From: Yinghuangia elevatio
Lineage (GTDB): Bacteria; Actinomycetota; Actinomycetes; Streptomycetales; Streptomycetaceae
Direction: 5' to 3'
Length of the DNA stretch: 19,943 nucleotides
NCBI RefSeq assembly: GCF_040649515.1
Contig: NZ_JBEZFP010000161.1
Span: 1 to 19,943, forward strand
Position numbers and translations under genes: made by a program
Notes under the pieces: model-generated
The model's input: the letters and a program-made list of their open reading frames with translations, nothing else
What the model was told of the DNA's origin: nothing
The model's database searches: none
In this document: positions 6,355 to 13,922 of the stretch, one piece after another
How positions within the stretch are numbered: the first letter of the stretch is position 1
How the letters are laid out: each line of letters opens with the position of its first letter

Positions 6355-6618
6355 CTTCCTGTCCGCATCGTGATTCTTGCAGAGTTCCACAGCGCGACGT
6401 TGGGCTGCGGGCAACGTGAATCTGGCGACTGCTTGCTCCTGGTGGGCCGCCACGCCGCGGTCGTGCAGATCAGGAGCCGCCAGGGCACATTGCAGGATGG
6501 GGCTGGCGAACAGTCCTGGATACGCAACAACGCCGCCAAGGGCGCCCGCCAGGGCCAAGGCACCGTCCGCAGCCTCACCACCGCCACCTGGACGCCGGCG
6601 ACCTGCCGTCGGTGGCAC
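6349..6618 (-). pseudogene. Coding-like leftward remnant, unidentified
   Basis: Leftward, about 70 codons with G/C-rich third positions read LALAGALGGVVAYPGLFASP, ILQCALAAPDLHDRGVAAHQ and EQAVARFTLPAAQRRAVELC, ending at a TGA (6351-6349) that overlaps the end of the rightward membrane-protein gene. The upstream part becomes low-complexity and no start is convincing. I do not recognise the family. It could be the C-terminal end of a gene cut by a rearrangement, or a fortuitous open frame. Confidence 0.25.
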
Positions 6619-6780
6619 TCCTGCGCCGCGACTGAGACTTCCTGTTCAACCAGCTCCGCTCCACCCGAGCCCGTCCTTGACTACCTCGTCCGCGTCGCCC
6701 CCACGCCGCACGCCCTCGGCGACGAACCCGTCCGCTACTACGAACTCGCCAACGCCGATGCTGCCGCCCCGCGGACACCT
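6592..6780 (+). pseudogene. Coding-like rightward fragments broken by a stop and a frameshift
   Basis: Rightward, one frame reads HLDAGDLPSVALLRRD, a TGA at about 6634, then DFLFNQLRSTRARP. A shift to a second frame continues LDYLVRVAPTPHALGDEPVR and YYELANADAA. Third positions are mostly G or C along this path, which supports a decayed gene rather than noise. The family is not recognised. It precedes the methyltransferase remnant and may or may not have been part of the same gene. Confidence 0.35.
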
Positions 6781-6825
6781 ACAGCAGGGCGTGGCTCGGC
6801 CCCGATGCAGTGACACGCAGCTGCC

Positions 6826-7345
6826 CGACTCTCCTTCGCGAACCGCTGGCACCACGCGGCACCGCTCGTTGCCGGGTTCCGCCGACGTCGCCGTCCGCGC
6901 GCGCTCGCCGCGCTGCTGACCGAGCTGGACGTCTTGCCGCCTGGCTGGGCGGACGCCTTCGCCGATGTGCCCCGTGCCGCGTTCGTCCCGGACCTGGCGT
7001 GGGTGCACGACCTCGCCACTGGCACCTACACCCCGCCGGACCACACCCGCGACCCGGAGGGGTAGGCGGCGGCCGTCCACAGCAACACGGCGCTGGTGAC
7101 GCAGTGGGACGACGGCACCCACACCGGCACCCACACCGGCACCGACCGCGGACGGGTCGCCTCGTCGGCGTCGATGCCACCGGTCATCGCGGACACGCTG
7201 TACGACCTCCAAGTCCGCGACGGCGACCGCGTCATGGACGTCGGCACCGGCACCGGCTGGACCGCCGCCCTGCTCGCCGCCTGCCTCGGACCCGAGAACG
7301 TCGTCACGATCGAGGTCGACGCCGAACTCGCGACGACGTACTTCA
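6826..7345 (+). pseudogene. PCMT-like SAM-dependent methyltransferase, inactivated (copy 1)
   Basis: The frame reads RLSFANRWHHAAPLVAGFRR, LLTELDVLPPGWADAFADVP, AAFVPDLAWVHDLATGTYTP, then PEG-stop-AAAVHSNTALVTQWDDG, SSASMPPVIADTLYDLQVRD, the SAM motif DRVMDVGTGTGWTAALLAA and ENVVTIEVDAELA. The blocks VPRxxFVP, SSASMP and the glycine-rich loop are those of protein-isoaspartate-methyltransferase-like enzymes, including the TgmC-like ones of actinomycetes. The TAG at 7063-7065 sits where the family would be expected to have Trp (TGG to TAG). Homology ends near 7345, so the substrate-binding C-terminal half is missing. A cacaccggcacc duplication near 7130 adds four residues. It is clearly non-functional as full length. 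Confidence 0.7.
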
Positions 7346-7428
7346 CCGGGAATCCCTTTCAGATCAGAGCGGAAACGCGGCGGAGCTTCTCGAGGTGCTC
7401 GGGCAGCTGCGGCGCCGCTTTTGTTGAA

Positions 7429-7454
7429 CGCGCCGGGCCGCCCGCGCCGGGCCG
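7429..7454. repeat. Direct repeat, two copies of cgcgccgggccg
   Basis: Exact 12-base copies at 7429-7440 and 7443-7454 lie between the methyltransferase remnant and the end of the CoA-transferase gene. No inverted structure with a T-run is seen, so it is not called a terminator. Confidence 0.5.
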
Positions 7455-7472
7455 GGGGAGGGGTTCTCCTGG

Positions 7473-9668
7473 TCAGGCGTCGCGAAGCACCTCCTCGGTG
7501 TGCTGGCCCAAGGTCGGTGCCGGCCCGCGAAGGGTCAAGTCGAGCTGCTGGGAGTGCATGCCGATTCCGGGATGCCGGACGGTGCCGGCAATCGGATGCT
7601 CGAGCGGCTGGTAGAAGTGGCGTGCCACGAGCTGGGGCAGTTCGTCCTGGAGCATCTGGTCCCAGACCGGCGCGGCGGGGACGCCGGCGTTGAGGATCAG
7701 TTCGGCGGTGGCGTCGCGGTCCCGGTCGGCGAACCACGCCGCCAGGCGCTCGTCGATCTCGTCGTGGCGGGCTCGCCGCTCGGCGCGGGTGGCGAGGTCG
7801 GCGCCCCAGCCGGTGAGGCGGGCAAGTGCCTGCCACTGCTCGTCGGTCTCGACGGCGAGGGCGGCCCACTGCTCCTCGCCCGCGCAGCGGTACACCCCCT
7901 GCGGCACGGCACCGGGCCCGCGGGCGCCCTGACGATCCATGCGGTACCCGGTGGCGGACCAGGTGACGATCGGCTCGGCGGCGATGTTGAGGGCGACTTC
8001 CAGCATGGGCACCTCGACCAGTTCGCCCTGTCCGGTCGCGGCCCGGCGTTCGAGCGCGGTGAGAACGGCGAACGCGCCGTGGAGGCCGGTGATCGGGTCG
8101 ATGGTGCTGCGCACGAGCGGTTCGCCGTCGGGGAGTCCGGTGAGCCAGGCGATGCCGGTCGTCTGCTCCATCGTCTGCGCAAAGGCCGCGTGGTTGGCCC
8201 ACGGGCCGTCGAGGCCGAAGCCGGGCTGGCGCAGCATGACGAGGTCGGGCTTGACCCGGCGCAGTTCGTCGTATCCCAGGCCCAGGCCGTCCATGACGCG
8301 CGGGGTGAAGTTCTCCACGACGACGTCGGCGGTGGCGACCAGGCGCAGGAACCGGGCACGGCCGTCCTCGGTGGCGAGGTCGACAGTGACCGACCGCTTT
8401 CCCGGGTTGGTGCCGTGGAAGGTCGGGCCGAACTCCATCCAGTCCGGCTCGGCCGGGGATTTGACCGTGGCGAACCGCATGCCGTCCGGCCGGGTGGGCG
8501 ACTCGACCTTGACGACTTCGGCGCCGAGGGCGGCGAGCAGGTGTGTCGCGTACGGCCCGGCCCAGAACGCGGTGAGGTCGACGACGCGGACGCCCTCCAG
8601 CGGCCTGGTCGTCCTCTGCGTCGCGGCGGCCGGGCCCGCGTGGTCGTCGTGGCCGGGCCGGCCGTGGTGGAGGACGGGCGAACGGGGCTGCCGGAAGCCC
8701 GCGGGGTTGCCGAGGAAGACTCCCCGTTCGCGCGGATGCTCCATGTCGAACAGCGGCTCACCGTTGCCGATGAGGGCGACCGGCACGCGGAACAGCCCGC
8801 CCAGCTCGACGATCTCCGCGGCGGTGTGCCCGGCGAGCCGCGGGCCGACGTTGGCCTCGACAAACGCGCGGTTGCGGCTGCGGGCGCCCATGGACGTGCA
8901 CCGTTCGTCCTCGGCCAGGTCGGGCCGGTCGATCATGACGGCGAAGTCGGCCCACTGTTGCGCGGTGAAGATGCACAGGCCCACCCAGCCGTCCTTGCAC
9001 CGGACCACCGACGGCCAGTCGCCGCTGCGGGACAGGGCGGCCACGTTCCCGGTGAACTCCCGGTACAGCGTCGGATAGTTGTTGAGACATACGGCCATCA
9101 CCTCGAGGGCGGCGACGTCCACCGTCGCGCCGCCCGCCCGTCGGCCGGCCAGCGCCGCCAGCGCGGCCGTCGCCCCGGTCGCCCACTCTCCCGGCCCCGC
9201 GCCCATTGGCAGCGGCGGCGAGTCCTTCGTGCCGCACGCGGACATCAGCCCGCACCATGCCTGCAACGTGAACTCGTTGGCGACCCGCCCGGCCAGCGGC
9301 CCGTCGAGGCCGAACGGTGTCACGTGCACGACCACCGGTGCCCGGCCGTCCCAACCCGCCGACGTGAGCACGATGTCGGCCTCGGCCGGCGTCTGCGTCA
9401 CGATCGTCTTGCCCAACTGGAGGAACGACCACAACGGACCGTCACCGGTCAGCGGCTCGTCGGGCGAGGCCGCCGACCACCGCCGGAGCGGATCGTCGTC
9501 GTCGACCTTCACGACGCTCGCGCCCTGGTCCCGCAGCAGCTTCGCGGCGTACGAGACGGCGATGCCCCTGCCGGCCTCCACGACCCGCACCCCCCGCAGC
9601 GCCGCAGACGAGGCAGGCCGAACCGGCACCTCTTCCGCTGCGGCGGCTGACCCATTGCTGTGGCTCAC
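7473..9668 (-). CDS. Two-domain CaiB/BaiF-type (family III) CoA-transferase
   Basis: A 731-residue protein from GTG 9668, with AGGAGG 5 bases upstream. It consists of two family III CoA-transferase domains in tandem, about 23-340 and 355-728, each opening with a GVRVV(E/D) strand (GVRVVEAGRGIAVSYAAKLL; GVRVVDLTAFWAGPYATHLL). The second keeps the classic blocks LGAEVVKVES, NPGKRSVTVDL, ADVVVENFTPRVMDGLGLGY and STIDPITGLHGAFAVLTALE. Family III enzymes move CoA between carboxylic acids through a catalytic Asp; here that position reads Glu in both halves (E189 in VDVAALEV, E557 in VEVPMLEV), as in some other members. The first domain is shortened and more diverged. Such fused forms occur in actinobacterial acyl-CoA or steroid-type catabolism. 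It stands alone, so no substrate is claimed. Confidence 0.9.
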   Translation of the reverse strand: MSHSNGSAAAAEEVPVRPASSAALRGVRVVEAGRGIAVSYAAKLLRDQGASVVKVDDDDPLRRWSAASPDEPLTGDGPLWSFLQLGKTIVTQTPAEADIVLTSAGWDGRAPVVVHVTPFGLDGPLAGRVANEFTLQAWCGLMSACGTKDSPPLPMGAGPGEWATGATAALAALAGRRAGGATVDVAALEVMAVCLNNYPTLYREFTGNVAALSRSGDWPSVVRCKDGWVGLCIFTAQQWADFAVMIDRPDLAEDERCTSMGARSRNRAFVEANVGPRLAGHTAAEIVELGGLFRVPVALIGNGEPLFDMEHPRERGVFLGNPAGFRQPRSPVLHHGRPGHDDHAGPAAATQRTTRPLEGVRVVDLTAFWAGPYATHLLAALGAEVVKVESPTRPDGMRFATVKSPAEPDWMEFGPTFHGTNPGKRSVTVDLATEDGRARFLRLVATADVVVENFTPRVMDGLGLGYDELRRVKPDLVMLRQPGFGLDGPWANHAAFAQTMEQTTGIAWLTGLPDGEPLVRSTIDPITGLHGAFAVLTALERRAATGQGELVEVPMLEVALNIAAEPIVTWSATGYRMDRQGARGPGAVPQGVYRCAGEEQWAALAVETDEQWQALARLTGWGADLATRAERRARHDEIDERLAAWFADRDRDATAELILNAGVPAAPVWDQMLQDELPQLVARHFYQPLEHPIAGTVRHPGIGMHSQQLDLTLRGPAPTLGQHTEEVLRDA

Positions 9669-9780
9669 GTCATCCTCCTGGGGTCCCTCCGCCAGGTACG
9701 CCGCCCGCCACCCTGACGTTTCTCTGTGCTTGACACCGTCATACAGAATTCTTTGACCAAGTTATAGATCTGGCCGGTGA
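9669..9780 (-). promoter_or_regulatory. Leader and likely promoter region of the CoA-transferase gene
   Basis: Between the GTG and about 9780 lies an AT-richer patch (9720-9770, with agaattct and ttatagat) that stands out from the GC-rich surroundings. This is the natural place for the leftward promoter. No pair of hexamers with correct spacing could be fixed on either strand, so no exact promoter is given. Confidence 0.35.
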
Positions 9781-9935
9781 GCGACCAGGTTGCCGTGGTC
9801 CTCCAGAGTCGGTAACGACCCGGGTCGCGGACGCGGGCGGGCTTCTGACACGTGGCGACGCGTCAGCCCCGCCGCGACCTCATGACCCGCGCTCTCCACC
9901 GATCCCGGTCCGGGTACAGCCGCTGCGACTGGACA

Positions 9936-9955
9936 CGTTCACGAGTTCGCGAACG
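9936..9955. repeat. Imperfect 20-bp dyad cgttcacgag/ttcgcgaacg
   Basis: The left half cgttcacgag and the complement of the right half (cgttcgcgaa) agree at 8 of 10 positions. This symmetry is operator-like, but no adjacent gene is identifiable, so its role is unknown. Confidence 0.3.
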
Positions 9956-10052
9956 GGTCGGTCGAGCTGTCGGAAGTCGTGCTCGAGCGGCGCGGGGGAC
10001 GGCCCGCGGCCGCCGGCCGTCGTGCCCTCCGCCGACGGACGGGCCGCCGGCG

Positions 10053-10073
10053 GAGGCGGTGCGGCACCGCCTC
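10053..10073. repeat. Perfect inverted repeat, 10-bp arms around one base
   Basis: gaggcggtgc and gcaccgcctc are exact complements separated by a single G. As RNA it could only form a hairpin by opening the central pairs; as DNA it is a near-perfect palindrome of the size of a dimeric-regulator site. No T-run follows, so it is not a standard terminator. Confidence 0.45.
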
Positions 10074-10737
10074 AACGGGACGGCGCGGGACCTGGCGCCG
10101 CTGCCCGGCGTTCGCAGGGAATCGTGTGTCCGGTGAGCAAACGACTCGGACCGTTGCTTGCGTTCGATTCGCGCCCCAACTCCCAACAGAGCGGCCGGGG
10201 ATGGATCGTCGACGCTGGTACGTGTCCGCCCGGCGTCCGGCCGAGGCGCCACGTCGCGGCGCGACCACCGGTATCGGCGAACGCGCAGCTACCTTCGAAG
10301 CAGACGCGCCCGCCTCACACCGTCCCCGGGACGACGCTCTTCCGGTCTGCGGCCATCTGCACGAGCCGCCGACGGCGGCTGTGCCGGAACCGCCCTGATC
10401 ACCTCCCACCGCAACATCCCGGCAGGAGCCCTCCCGGCCACCGCCGAGCACCCCAAGGGTCGCGCTGCGCCGAGCGGGCCGCCGCCCGTTCGGAGTTGGC
10501 GATCCTTTGCGACCGCCGCCGAAGCCGCGACGGCGTCGCCCTTTGTCAGGCCGTCGCCACTCTGCATGACCTCACGCTCACCGCGTGACAGACGGAGAGT
10601 CACCGACACGTTCACGTCGACCGTCTCCGCGCCATGCCCCTGCGGGATGTCACCGACGACATGCACGAAGTCGTGCCGGTCATCGGTCGATCTGGGGCAC
10701 GAGTCGGCGTCTGCGGTCCGGCGCCGGCCGGCAGCAG

Positions 10738-11520
10738 TCACACCGCACTGAGCGACGCCAGGCGGGCTTGCCTCCTCCTCGACGTCGTCCGTCCAGACCC
10801 CGATGTGGTGGCGGCGGCCCCGATCGTCGAAGGCCCATAGGATGCCGGAACCGATTCGATGAGTTCGACGTGCAGGATCTCGACCGGTGGGCCGTCGGTG
10901 AGGAGTTGGGCCAGTCCTAACCGGCGGGCGTGGGTGATGTCCGCGCAGCTCCCTGGAGCGGCGGGGCTGCAGAACAGCACGCGGCCGGCCTGGTCGGTGA
11001 GGACCATGGCCTTGACCGCGTTCTGTTTGCTCTTGCCGGAGATGAACCGCTCGCGGTCCTTGCGTCCGACGGCAGGGCGGCGCACGCGGATCTCGGTGCC
11101 GTCGACGATGCCGATCTTCCCGCTGGCGCCGAGGTCGTCGACGACTTCGGCGAGGTTACGCAGCCGGACGCCGGGGCTGATGGTGCAGCCCCGTTCGGCG
11201 AGCAGGGGCCGCACCTCGGCGATGGCCCGTGTCACGGTCGACCGGTCCACGCCGAACCAGCAGGCGAGCACGTCGTGGGTGGTCCCGAGACGGAGGTGGA
11301 CCAAGGTGGCCAGGAGTCGGTCGACGAATACCAGCCGGTGCTTCGCACCGGCACCCACTGCGCGCCTTCGCGGCCGCGCAACCAGTCCCGCTTGATGCCG
11401 CGCGCGCCACAACGGGCCTACCTCAGTGACAAGTTCAGAGATCACCTCGGCTGACAGGTCGGTGATCCTCCTGTCGCGCACGATCGCTGCACGCGCCGAG
11501 TCCCCCCACCACACGACCAT
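10738..11520 (-). pseudogene. IS5-like (DDE_Tnp_4-type) transposase, C-terminally broken
   Basis: From ATG 11520 leftward the first 215 or so residues look like an intact transposase N-terminal part: RLVFVDRLLATLVHLRLGTT, a helix-turn-helix block HDVLACWFGVDRSTVTRAIA, then the first catalytic Asp in KIGIVDGTEIRVRRP, KDRERFISGKSKQNAVKAMV, and SCADITHARRLGLAQLL. Similarity stops near 10872 after GPPVEIL, before the following 'DAGYQG'-type Asp and the final Glu of the DDE triad. The remaining codons to 10738 are unrelated. It therefore lacks part of the catalytic site and the right IS end. It lies head to head with another transposase fragment. Confidence 0.8.
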
Positions 11521-11570
11521 GATCGCCGATCAAAGTACGACACCGCACCGCCAACCATGCACGAGCTCGT
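10872..11570 (-). mobile_element. Truncated IS5-like element A
   Basis: This is the surviving part of the element that carries the leftward transposase. Its 5' end should lie between the ATG at 11520 and the palindrome acgagctcgt at 11561-11570; the 3' end is lost at about 10872. The terminal inverted repeats cannot be matched because only one end remains. Confidence 0.55.
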
Positions 11571-11925
11571 TAGGGTCTGCCTAAGAAGTGGATCTTGATC
11601 TTTCGTGATCGTTTCGTGGGACGGGGAGATCTGACGGATGCTCAATGGGCGCGTCTGGAGTCGTTGTTGCCCGTCGGGGTGAAGCCCGGACGGCCGCCGG
11701 CTCGGACGAAACGGCAGCTGATCGACGGCATACGGTGGTGGCCCCGGGCGGGCGTGCCGTGGCGGGACGTGCCCGGGCGGTACGGGCCGTGGGAAACCGT
11801 CTACGGCCTGTTCCGGCGGTGGCTGCGCGACGGCACCTGGGCCCGGATCCTGGAGCGGTTTCAGGCCCGGGCCGACGCGGAGGGCCTGGTCACCTGGGAT
11901 GTGAACATCGACTCCACGGTCTGCC
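11571..11925 (+). mobile_element. Truncated IS5-like element B
   Basis: Begins near gggtctgcctaagaag (from about 11573), which resembles the terminal repeat seen in front of many actinobacterial IS5-type transposases, and ends abruptly at about 11925 inside the transposase gene. The right end is absent. Confidence 0.55.
11595..11925 (+). pseudogene. IS5-family transposase N-terminal fragment
   Basis: The frame from TTG 11595 reads DLTDAQWARLESLLP, GRPPARTKRQLIDGIRWW, then GVPWRDVPGRYGPWETVYGL, RRWLRDGTWARILERFQARA and ends in VTWDVNIDSTVC. This is the DUF4096-type N-terminal domain of IS5-family transposases up to the first catalytic Asp (NIDST). Intact copies continue with an 'RAHQHAAGA'-like block; here the sequence changes to unrelated DNA at about 11925, which then leads into the terminator of the sialidase-like gene. 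It is related to, but different from, the transposase start at the left edge of the window. Confidence 0.8.
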
Positions 11926-12002
11926 AAGTGACTGTCCGGCCGCTTCCGAGGCCGAGTGCACTGAACAGACGATGCTCGACGTGGTGTCGGCCGTACCGAG
12001 TC

Positions 12003-12031
12003 GGCGGGGTTCGGTTGGTCCGAACCCCGCC
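12003..12031 (-). terminator. Strong hairpin downstream of the BNR-repeat gene
   Basis: Arms ggcggggttcgg (12003-12014) and ccgaaccccgcc (12020-12031) pair over 12 bp around a 5-base loop. It lies 30-58 bases beyond the stop of the leftward gene. No pronounced T-run follows, which is common for actinomycete terminators. Confidence 0.75.
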
Positions 12032-12060
12032 GGCCTACGTCGGTGCGGCGACTGGGGTGT

Positions 12061-13551
12061 TCAGTCGGCGAAGATTGCGCTGTGAATGTCCACGGGGTTC
12101 GAGGCGTCGCCGGTGGCGACTCCGTATGCGGCCGTAAACGCGGAGCCGCTGATCGAGACGAGCCCGGTGTAGTCGCCGACCAGGCGTCCGACACTGGTCG
12201 CCGGGACCTTGCGCGCGTCGAACGGCCCGTCGATGTGCTGTTCGTGCCACGAGCCGGGCTGCGTGCAGTTGTTCGTGCAGGTGACGGCCCACAGGTCGGC
12301 GGGCAGGGTGGCGGGGTCGGCGGTGTTGTTGCGGAAGTCGTAGTAGGTGACGGCCACGGTGCCCGTCTTGGACGTGGCGACCGCTGGGACGGCCGCGGAG
12401 CCCGAGGGCGTCTTGTCCACGCGGACCGGGCTGGACCACGTACGTCCGCTGTCGACCGATCGGGCGTAGGACACGTGGAAGGTTCCGTCGGTGTCCTGGC
12501 TCTGCCAGACCGCGTCCACCACCGCGCTGTTCGGCTGGGTGGACATCAGCGGCAGGGAGGCGTTGCGAATCGGGTCGCCCGAGTTGTCCGGGTCCGGGAT
12601 ACGGGGGCCCACCGCCATCGGGGCCGGAACGTTCAGCGTCGGCGCCGACCAGGTCGCGCCGCCGTCGGTCGAGCGGATCACCTGGGTGAAGCCCTCGGTC
12701 GCCGTCTCGAAGTGCATGCCGATCAGCAGGGTCCCGTCCGCGAGAGGCACCAGCTGGGTGCCGATGGCGCCGCTGTTGGTGGGGACGTCGTACACCTTGC
12801 TCGTGCTCCATGTACGGCCGTCGTCGGTCGACTTGGCCAGGTAGACCGGCTGCACCCAGTTCGACTCGGTGCCGGTCGACTGGTCGTCGATGCGGTCCCA
12901 CACCGCGTAGACCACGCCAGGGTGGTAGGGGTCGGCGGTGACGGTCGGGCGGTCGTTGAAGAACCGCGGGGTGTCGTCGCGTTGCAGGGTGGCCGGTGCG
13001 TCCCAGTGTTTTCCGCCGTCGCCGGAACGGGACACCAGGATGGCGGTGGTCTCGCCGCTGCGGGACAGCGAGAACGACGCCGCGATCGCGGCGCCCGACG
13101 GAGTGATGGTGACCCAGTTGTCGGTCGTGACGTCATAGTCTCCGCCATTGGCGGCCGTACCGCCGTTGCACCGGGAGAAGGGCGGCAGGTTCTTGGACGG
13201 CTTCCAGGTCCTGCCGTAGTCGTCGGAGACAGCGGTGACCGCGCCGTTGCTGCCGTACCGGTTCCAGCGGTCCTGCTGGAAAACGGTGACGAGGTGCCAG
13301 GGGCGGTTCGGGTCCCGCGCGAGTGCGGGCAGGACTTCGGTGTTCGGGTTCAGCACGTAGCCGTCGGCCGGGGGCAGCCCGCACCCCGGGGGCAGCGGGC
13401 TGACGCCGGAAACCGTGCGCACGACTGGAGATCCGTACTGGGCGTCGTACGACGCGTCGCCGTCCGCTTGCGCGGAGGAGGGCAGCGCCACGCCGGCGCC
13501 GGCGAACAACAAGGCGGTGGCGGACAGTAAGGCCCTGGAGCGGAGTTTCAC
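12061..13551 (-). CDS. Secreted BNR/Asp-box repeat protein, exo-alpha-sialidase-like
   Basis: A 496-residue protein from GTG 13551, with a GAGGA box about 7 bases upstream. Residues 1-29 form a Sec signal peptide (basic MKLRSR, hydrophobic LLSATALLFAGAGVAL, cleavage after SSAQA). The mature part carries five Asp-boxes (S-x-D-x-G-x-x-W): 109-116 SDDYGRTW, 176-183 SGDGGKHW, 241-248 STDDGRTW, 294-301 STDGGATW and 365-372 SVDSGRTW, which predicts a beta-propeller as in sialidases and related glycosidases. The Arg triad and the FRIP motif of true sialidases are not clearly seen, so the enzymatic reaction is uncertain. The gene is monocistronic, ended by a strong hairpin. Confidence 0.85.
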   Translation of the reverse strand: MKLRSRALLSATALLFAGAGVALPSSAQADGDASYDAQYGSPVVRTVSGVSPLPPGCGLPPADGYVLNPNTEVLPALARDPNRPWHLVTVFQQDRWNRYGSNGAVTAVSDDYGRTWKPSKNLPPFSRCNGGTAANGGDYDVTTDNWVTITPSGAAIAASFSLSRSGETTAILVSRSGDGGKHWDAPATLQRDDTPRFFNDRPTVTADPYHPGVVYAVWDRIDDQSTGTESNWVQPVYLAKSTDDGRTWSTSKVYDVPTNSGAIGTQLVPLADGTLLIGMHFETATEGFTQVIRSTDGGATWSAPTLNVPAPMAVGPRIPDPDNSGDPIRNASLPLMSTQPNSAVVDAVWQSQDTDGTFHVSYARSVDSGRTWSSPVRVDKTPSGSAAVPAVATSKTGTVAVTYYDFRNNTADPATLPADLWAVTCTNNCTQPGSWHEQHIDGPFDARKVPATSVGRLVGDYTGLVSISGSAFTAAYGVATGDASNPVDIHSAIFAD

Positions 13552-13922
13552 GAGCCGTCCTCATCTCTGTCGATGGGGCATGCCATGGGAGCGTTGCCGC
13601 CGCGCCGGGTGTGTCGCGTCCCGGGGACCGGCCGACGACCCGGGCAGGTTACGGCGACTGATGGGTTGCGCCCGTGGCACGGACAGCAAGCGCGGCCAAC
13701 GCTTCCCTGACTGGACATCCGTTTGACCGCTGGGCGGGTGTGTCTCCTTACACCGGTGGCGGTGTCTCCCGGTGTCGGGAGCGGGCGCCGGGTGGGCTGC
13801 CCCGGCGTCGTGTTCACCCGGACCCCACACTCGGGTCTAGGGCCGAAGAGTCCCCTGTGTCACCCGATTGGATGAACGAGTGCGGTCTATGGGTGGATCC
13901 GCATATGACGGCCGCTCCTGGG
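13552..13922. promoter_or_regulatory. Intergenic region between BNR gene and response regulator; paired gtgtctcc repeats
   Basis: This holds the promoter of the leftward BNR gene and the end of the leftward kinase operon. The octamer gtgtctcc occurs at 13740-13747 and again at 13762-13769, 22 bases apart, i.e. two helical turns, which would suit a regulator binding one DNA face. No hexamers are assigned and no gene is seen. Confidence 0.3.

Larger units (their letters stand above)
9781..10871. other. About 1.1 kb without a convincing gene; contains dyads and possible remnants
   Basis: No open frame here has a ribosome site, stable codon usage and a recognisable domain at once. A rightward frame from about 10634 (MPLRDVTDDMHEVVPVIGRS to VRPDPDVVAAAPIVEG) has moderate coding character and ends at a TAG near 10840, just before the transposase fragment; it may be a remnant. 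Two dyads are listed separately. The transposase reading frame continues leftward to 10738, but without transposase similarity. Confidence 0.4.

Noticed and set aside
7118..7145. Tandem cacaccggcacc units as a possible repeat array
   Set aside because: Only two copies; it is a coding microduplication within the methyltransferase relic, not a CRISPR or iteron array.
7500..9650. 716-codon rightward open frame opposite the CoA-transferase
   Set aside because: Antisense shadow of a clear gene in high-GC DNA; sequence is low-complexity with no family motif.
9730..9758. TTGACA at 9730-9735 as a rightward -35 box
   Set aside because: At 17 bases spacing there is no TATAAT-like hexamer, and no gene follows rightward.
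12043..13530. 495-codon rightward open frame opposite the BNR gene
   Set aside because: Antisense shadow; the opposite strand has a signal peptide, five Asp-boxes and a terminator.
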